From NCBI GenBank assembly GCA_024138025.1, contig JAMXBD010000013.1:1736001-1800000 (forward strand): 64,000 nt of DNA, read 5' to 3'. Below the pieces are notes generated by a model. That model was not told where the DNA came from. It did no database searches and was given only the letters and a program-made list of their open reading frames with translations. Source of the DNA: Combretum micranthum. Its lineage: Eukaryota; Streptophyta; Magnoliopsida; Myrtales; Combretaceae. Positions 58,752 through 64,000 of the stretch are shown one piece after another. Position 1 is the stretch's first letter, and the number at the start of each line of letters is the position of its first letter. Made by a program: the position numbers and the translations under genes.

Positions 58752-60509
58752 TATGGTATTTAATGTATTAAGGTTTCTAGAGGGGCATGCTATAAATGGA
58801 CTACCGCTTCTAAGTAAGGGTAACTATCCATACTGGAAGTGTAGAATGAAAATTTTCTTAAAACTAAAAATAGATTAATCTAAAATTTCATAGAAAATGG
58901 GTCTTTAAAAATTGAAGGAAAAAAAGAAAAAAATTACAATGAAGAAGATAGGAAGAAATTAGATTCAAATGAAATTGCTATGAATATTTTGCATTGTGGT
59001 ATGAATGAAAGTGATTTCAATAGAATATGTACATATAATTCTATTAAAGAAATATGGGGTGAAATGGAAAAGATTTATGAAGGAATTTCTAAAGTTTGAG
59101 ATACAAAAATAAGCCTTTTATGTGGTTAATTTGAAAATTTCAAAATGCTTCGTAATGAATCTATAGATGAAATGCATAACAGATTCATTAATATCATAAA
59201 CCCCTTGAGTGTACTTAGAAAGAATTTTTCTAGCTTAGAAATAAATTCTAAACTTATCAGGTCACTATCCAAGTATTGGAAAGCTAAAAGAATTGCAATA
59301 GAAGAAGCATGAGACTTTAAGTGCTATGAGCAAGGAAAAACTTCTTGGAGCACTCAAACACATGAGCTCATCAAAAAGCAAGGAGAGGAATCTAACAAGA
59401 AGGTTATTGCCTTAAAAGCCATAAGTCAAGATTCTAATGATGATGATGAAAATGAGGAACCTGTCTTGATGGCTAAGAAGCTTAAAAAGTTCATGAGACC
59501 CAATAATAAGTTAGAGAGAGTGGAAGATGACAGTAGCTAATCTAGATATAAAAGAAGGATGTGATAACATGCTACAAATGTCAAAAGCCATGACACATCC
59601 ATCAATACTGTCCTTTGCTTAAGAAGGCTTCGAAGAGATCTATAAAAGAAGCACTCATCGCCACTTGACGTGATGACGACTCAAGTGATTCGGATGAGGT
59701 TGTGTGCTTCATGGCACTAGATAATGAGGTAAATCCCCCCTCTTCTCTTTCTAATGTTGAGTTGTATGATATATATGATAAGGTATGCTATAAGTTAGCT
59801 AAAGTAAAGAAAAAGAACATGATGCTTAAATCTTTAATGATGGAAGTAGAAGAAGAACTAGAAAATTTTCAAACTAAGCATGAGGAGATTAAATCAGAAT
59901 TAATAAGCTACATGATGAAATAAATATATTGAAATTAGAAAAATGAAAAGATGAACAATAAGTGTAAAAAGTTGAAAAGCAAAAATAATGAATTGAAGGA
60001 AATTAATGAAAAACTAATAATTGAAAATGATCTGCTGGATATTGAAGTTAAAACATTAAATAAATATGATAATGTTGAATATGCTACCAGTAGTAATGAA
60101 ATTCTAAAAGAGCCAGAATAACTAAAAAAATGAAAATATTTTATTGAAAGCTAGCTTAGATGATTCAAAGGTCGCTATAGCTAGGTTTAAAAATGGTAAG
60201 AAGAACTTGAGCATACCTCTTGGAAATCAAAGATGTGAGTCAAATAAATATGGAATTGACTATAGTGGAGAGGGTAGTTGCAAGTCCTACAAAACTCATT
60301 TTATAAAAGCCACTTATGGGACATACAATTATTGTGGGAAATCATGTCATATTGCACATAATTGTGCAATAAGAAAAATCATGCATTTGAATCATCGAAG
60401 CAAGCTGGTTTGCGTTCCCAAGAGAGAGGTTCTTGTTCCACCTAATAAAAAAGACCCAAACTCAAATGTATGCCAAAGAAATAATAATATATTATGTAGG
60501 GATCTTTAA
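58752..60509 (+). pseudogene. Copia gag (degenerate)
   Basis: Reading frames, broken by stops, give FLEGHAINGLPLLSKGNYPY-WKCRMKIF, then CTYNSIKEIWGEMEKIYEGI, IDEMHNRFINIINPLS and a charged coiled segment (59,702-60,130: KVKKKNMMLKSLMMEVEEEL). A zinc knuckle YNYCGKSCHIAHNCAIRK follows at about 60,325-60,385. This is the large-gag layout of Sire/Tork-type plant Copia elements. Stops and small frameshifts throughout. Confidence 0.85.
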
Positions 60510-61720
60510 GTGGTAACAATGAATGATACTTGAATAGCGACTGCTCTAGACACATGATAGGAAATGCATTTGAGTTTACACCCCTAGACTTGAAAGATCA
60601 AGAGAGTGTTACCTTTGGAGAAAATCGAAAATCAACCATTTTTGGTGAAGGTAACATTCTCGTAAACAAATATTTAATTATTAAAAATGTGTTGCTTGTT
60701 GATGACTTGAAACATAATTTGCTTAGCGTTAGTAAATTGCGTGACAATGGTTTTAATGTAACATTTCTTACCCATAAATGCTCTATTTAAAGAATTGACA
60801 ATAACTAAGTGCATTTCGAAAGATATAGACAAAGAAATATTTACAGAGTCAATTTAGATGATTTTAAATCATTAAATGAAACTTGTTTATATTCCCAAAA
60901 TGACAATAGTTGGCTATGGCATAAAAAAATGGGACATGTTAGCATGGATGTTATTTCAAAACTTGTTAAAAAGAATTTTGTCAAAGGCTTACCAAAGATT
61001 AATTTTCAAAAGGATAAGATTTGTTAAACATGTCAACAAGGAAAGTAAACTAAGACTTATTTTAAGTTGAGGGATGCTATTTCTACTTTTAAGCCATTAG
61101 AGCTATTGTATATGGACTTATTTGGTTCTACTCAAACTTTAAGTTTAGAAGGCAAGAAATACACCTTCGTTATTGTTGATGACTTTAATAGATTTACATG
61201 GACCTTTTTCCTTGCATTTAAAGACAAAACAAATCATGTCTTTTTTAGATATTACAAGAAAGTCCAAAATGGAAAAGGTTTTAATATTGCATCTATTCGA
61301 AGTGATCATGTGGAAGAATTTTGAAAATTATGAAATGGATGATTTTTGCATTAAACATGACCTTAGACATAATTTTTCAACACCTAGAACTCTACAATAA
61401 AATGGTGTAACCGAAAGGAAAAACTAAACTTTAATTGAAATGGCTAGAGCTATGTCATGTGAAAACAATTTACCAAAATATTTTTAGGCTGGAGCTGTAA
61501 GTACTGCCCGTTATATATCAAATAGAGTTTTTATAAGACCAATTTTCAAGAAAACACCCTATGAGCTTTGAAAAGGAAAAATACCTTACATATCTTATTT
61601 TCATCCATTTGGCACTAAATGTTACATTCTAAACAATGAAAAAGAACAATTGGCAAAATTTGATACTAAAAGTGATGAAGAAATCTTTTTAGGTTATTCT
61701 TTAACAAGTAAGGCATATAG
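60510..61720 (+). pseudogene. Copia protease and integrase (degenerate)
   Basis: A protease-like YLNSDCSRHMIGNAFEF (active copies: LDSGCSRHMTG) is followed by KNVLLVDDLKHNLLSVSKL. The GAG-pre-integrase block is NSWLWHKKMGHVSMDVISKL. Integrase has LLYMDLFGSTQTLSLEGKKY, VDDFNRFTWTFFLAFKDKT and IRSDHVEEF, then after breaks GAVSTARYISNRVFIRPI. Usual SDHG is changed to SDHV, and several stops interrupt it. Confidence 0.87.
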
Positions 61721-63272
61721 AGTGTGATAAAAGAACATTAGTTGTTGAAGAATCTATAAATGTTGCTTTTGATATTTTTTTTCTAATTTATGCTCAAATG
61801 GTGATGTGGATGCTGTTTGTGCTGGTTTGAATAGATTTTCTCTTGAAAATAATAATAAAGATGATAATGAACATAAAATGGATGATGTGAATATGATAAT
61901 CATGATCTTCCTTAAGAATGGAAATATGCAAAATCACATCCAAAACATCTAATTATTGGAGAACCTTCTAATTAAATAAAAAAAAGGTCATCTTTAGGGA
62001 ACATGAGTAATCTTTTTTTTTCTATCATAAATCGAGCCTAAAAATATTGAAGAAGCCTTAAAAGATGAATTTTGGATAGATGCTATGCAAAAAGAATTAA
62101 ACCAGTATACAATAAATGATGTTTGGAAATTGGTTCCTAGACCTAAAAGTAGACCTGTTATTAGAACCAAATGGATATATAGAAACAAGCTTGATGAATC
62201 TAGTATAATAACAAGAAACAAGGCTAGATTAGTTGCTAAATGTTATAATTAAGAAGAATGAATAGATTTTGATGAAACCTTTGCCTTGTTTGCTAGACTA
62301 GAATCTATAAGAATGCTTTTAGCAGTTGCTGCACTTAAGAATTTTATTCTTTTTCAAATGGATGTCAAAAGTGCTTTCTTAAATGGTTTTATAAAAGACA
62401 AAGTTTATGTAGAGTAACCACCGGGTTTTGAAAATAATGAATTCCTTGATCATGTTTTTAAATTAAATAAAGCTCTTTATAGACTAAAGCAAGCTCTTAG
62501 AGCTTGTTATGAAAGACTTAGTAGCTTCCTTTTAAACAATGGATTTTCTAGAGGAAAAATTGATACAACTCTGTTTATTAAAAACCACAAGTCAGATATA
62601 TTGATTGTGCAAATCTATGTAGATGACATTGTGTTTGAAGCTACTAATATGAGTCTTATAAATGAATTTATAAAATCCATGAAGAGTGAGTTTTGAAAGA
62701 GCATGGTTTGAGAACTCAATTATTTTCTAGGCCTTCAAATAAAACAATATGAAAATGGAACATTAATCAATCAATCAAAACATACAAGAGATCTGTTGAA
62801 AAGGTTTAAAATGGATAATTGTAAAACGAGACCCACACTTAAAAGCATAAATATAAAACTTGATAAAGATGAAAAGGAACAAAATATGTGTGAAAAGCTT
62901 TATAGAGGCATGATAAGTAGTTAATTTATTATATTTAACAGCTTTTAGAATTGATATCATGTTCTCAGTGTGTGTATTTGCACGATTTCAATCTTATTTC
63001 AATCTTACCTAAAAGAATTATACTTGAGTGTAGTAAAACGTATTTTCAAGTATCTTGCATGCACGATTGAAATTGGCTTGTGTTATCCAAAGTTCACCTC
63101 TTTTAATCTAATTAGATACTCTAATGCTGACTTTGTTGGGTGTAAAGTAGATCGAAAAAGCACAAGCGACACATGTCACTTTCTTGGAAATTCTTTAATA
63201 TCTTAGCACTCAAAGAAGCAAAACTCTATTGCACTTTCAACTACTAAAGCTGAATATATAGCTGTTGGTAGT
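61721..63272 (+). pseudogene. Copia reverse transcriptase and truncated RNase H
   Basis: After a linker, RT begins DEFWIDAMQKELNQYTINDV and continues WKLVPRPKSRPVIRTKWIYR, FQMDVKSAFLNGFIKDKVYV, YRLKQALRACYERLSSFLLN and QIYVDDIVFEATN with the YVDD motif at about 62,612-62,640. RNase H is recognisable as RYSNADFVGCKVDRKSTSDT and then QNSIALSTTKAEYIAVGS. Homology stops abruptly after that at about 63,272, short of the domain's end. No polypurine tract or 3' LTR follows, so the 3' end is deleted. Confidence 0.9.
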
Positions 63273-63780
63273 TTTCTTTTCGTTTCTTTTTCAGTTGGCC
63301 CTATTTTAAGATTTCTTCCTATACCGCTATCATTTCAATTGACGAACATATATCATGCAATTTCCTACCATAATTATTAATGTATGTAATAAAATATTTA
63401 CTCTATCAAACAATGAAAATCAGATTGTCATGGATTTTAGCAAAAAACCATACACTATTCGGCATAAATGTTAATATCTCTAATATCATGTTGATTGGCC
63501 ATAATAAATCATGGAATTTCTTTCTATAATTATTATTATTATTATTGTAGGCAATTAAACATTTATTGTTTAAATTTACTAAAGATAATTTTAGCTAAAA
63601 ATGCATAATCAAGTATTAATATGTCCAATATCATTTTGATTGGTCTATTATAATCGTGAAATTTCTTCCATAATTATTATTGTAAGTAATAAAATTTAGT
63701 CTATACAATAATAAAAAATAGATTTTTAGATAAAAATGCATTAAATTTTTTGAGTAACCAGCAATAACGTTTTTGTCAAT
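63273..63780. repeat. Degenerate AT-rich tandem repeat, three units of about 150 bp
   Basis: CATAATTATTAATGTATGTAATAAAAT (first 20: CATAATTATTAATGTATGTA) near 63,369 recurs in diverged form near 63,526 and 63,672. Each is preceded by ATCATG/CATGGAATTTCTT/CGTGAAATTTCTTCC-type text and followed by CTATCAAACAAT/CTATACAATAAT-like text. No coding content. Confidence 0.55.
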
Positions 63781-63815
63781 CGGCAAATTTTTACATTCCA
63801 TTCGTGGGATTGTAA

Positions 63816-63898
63816 AGTCAATAATTTAACTATCAAACTAAATAAAAAAATTGATATGTTAATAATTTAACTATCAAACTAAATAGAAAAATCGATAT
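63816..63898. repeat. 41-bp tandem duplication
   Basis: TAATTTAACTATCAAACTAA occurs twice, about 41 bp apart, each followed by ATA-AAAAAT-GATAT. Two near-identical copies. Confidence 0.75.
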
Positions 63899-64000
63899 AT
63901 TTTTCAATGATGCTATCACGGTTGTCTAAGAGCCTAAGCTATTAAATATCTTACGAGACTATCTATATATATTCTATCTATTCTTTGTTACTAAGCCGGT

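Overview
The window is nuclear DNA from a flowering plant, almost certainly a eudicot. The evidence is spliced genes with GT/AG introns, an AT-rich background, Copia and Gypsy retroelements, hAT and CACTA elements, MITEs and SINEs. I cannot name the species from the sequence alone.

Region 1 (about 1-15,700, + strand) is the 3' two-thirds of a THO2 gene, the scaffold subunit of the THO/TREX mRNA-export complex. Fourteen coding exons can be placed (742-15372) and their phases agree. They encode about 1,238 residues, with the N-terminal exons lying before the window. The exon sum is in phase only if one base near 14,166 is skipped. The gene therefore carries a 1-nt frameshift in its Arg/Glu/Asp-rich tail, or the assembly has an error there. 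Three introns (870-3934, 8000-11053, 11902-13126) are long and hold repeats.

Region 2 (about 15.7-30.9 kb) is gene-poor. It holds small duplications, hAT-type sequences (one complete 853-bp element at 25038-25890), a retroposon with poly(A) and a 13-bp target duplication (19208-19533), a Copia gag-protease remnant (minus, 22.2-23.45 kb) and an orphan LTR with its primer-binding site (26591-27072).

Region 3 (30.9-43.4 kb) is a nest. A berberine-bridge-enzyme-like (BBE-like) FAD oxidase pseudogene (31000-31473 plus 42297-43424) is split by a minus-strand Copia element (31474-42291, target duplication ACTTT). The Copia element is itself hit twice. A 2,072-bp non-autonomous LTR element lies in its reverse transcriptase (32816-34887, duplication ACTTG). 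A 4,140-bp probable solo Gypsy LTR lies in its 5' LTR (38036-42175, duplication ACAAC). All three insertions can be closed exactly from the target duplications.

Region 4 (43.4-53.4 kb) is intergenic. It contains fold-back MITEs (one with a second MITE inside), a decayed Gypsy integrase cut by a 1,996-bp CACTA-type element (48151-50146), and two tRNA-type SINEs.

Region 5 (53471-55069) is an intact single-exon BBE-like gene of 532 aa with both covalent-FAD residues. It is the live paralogue of the Region 3 pseudogene and lies in the same orientation, so the pair is a small tandem BBE-like cluster.

Region 6 (55.1-64 kb) holds a Gypsy LTR/PBS/gag fragment (to about 57.42 kb) abutting a decayed plus-strand Copia element (about 57.43-63.27 kb) that is cut off inside RNase H. 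AT-rich degenerate tandem repeats follow.

No wholly new biological system is evident. The most interesting items are the exactly resolvable three-level nest, the THO2 tail frameshift, the intact/dead BBE-like pair, and several non-autonomous elements whose families I could not name.
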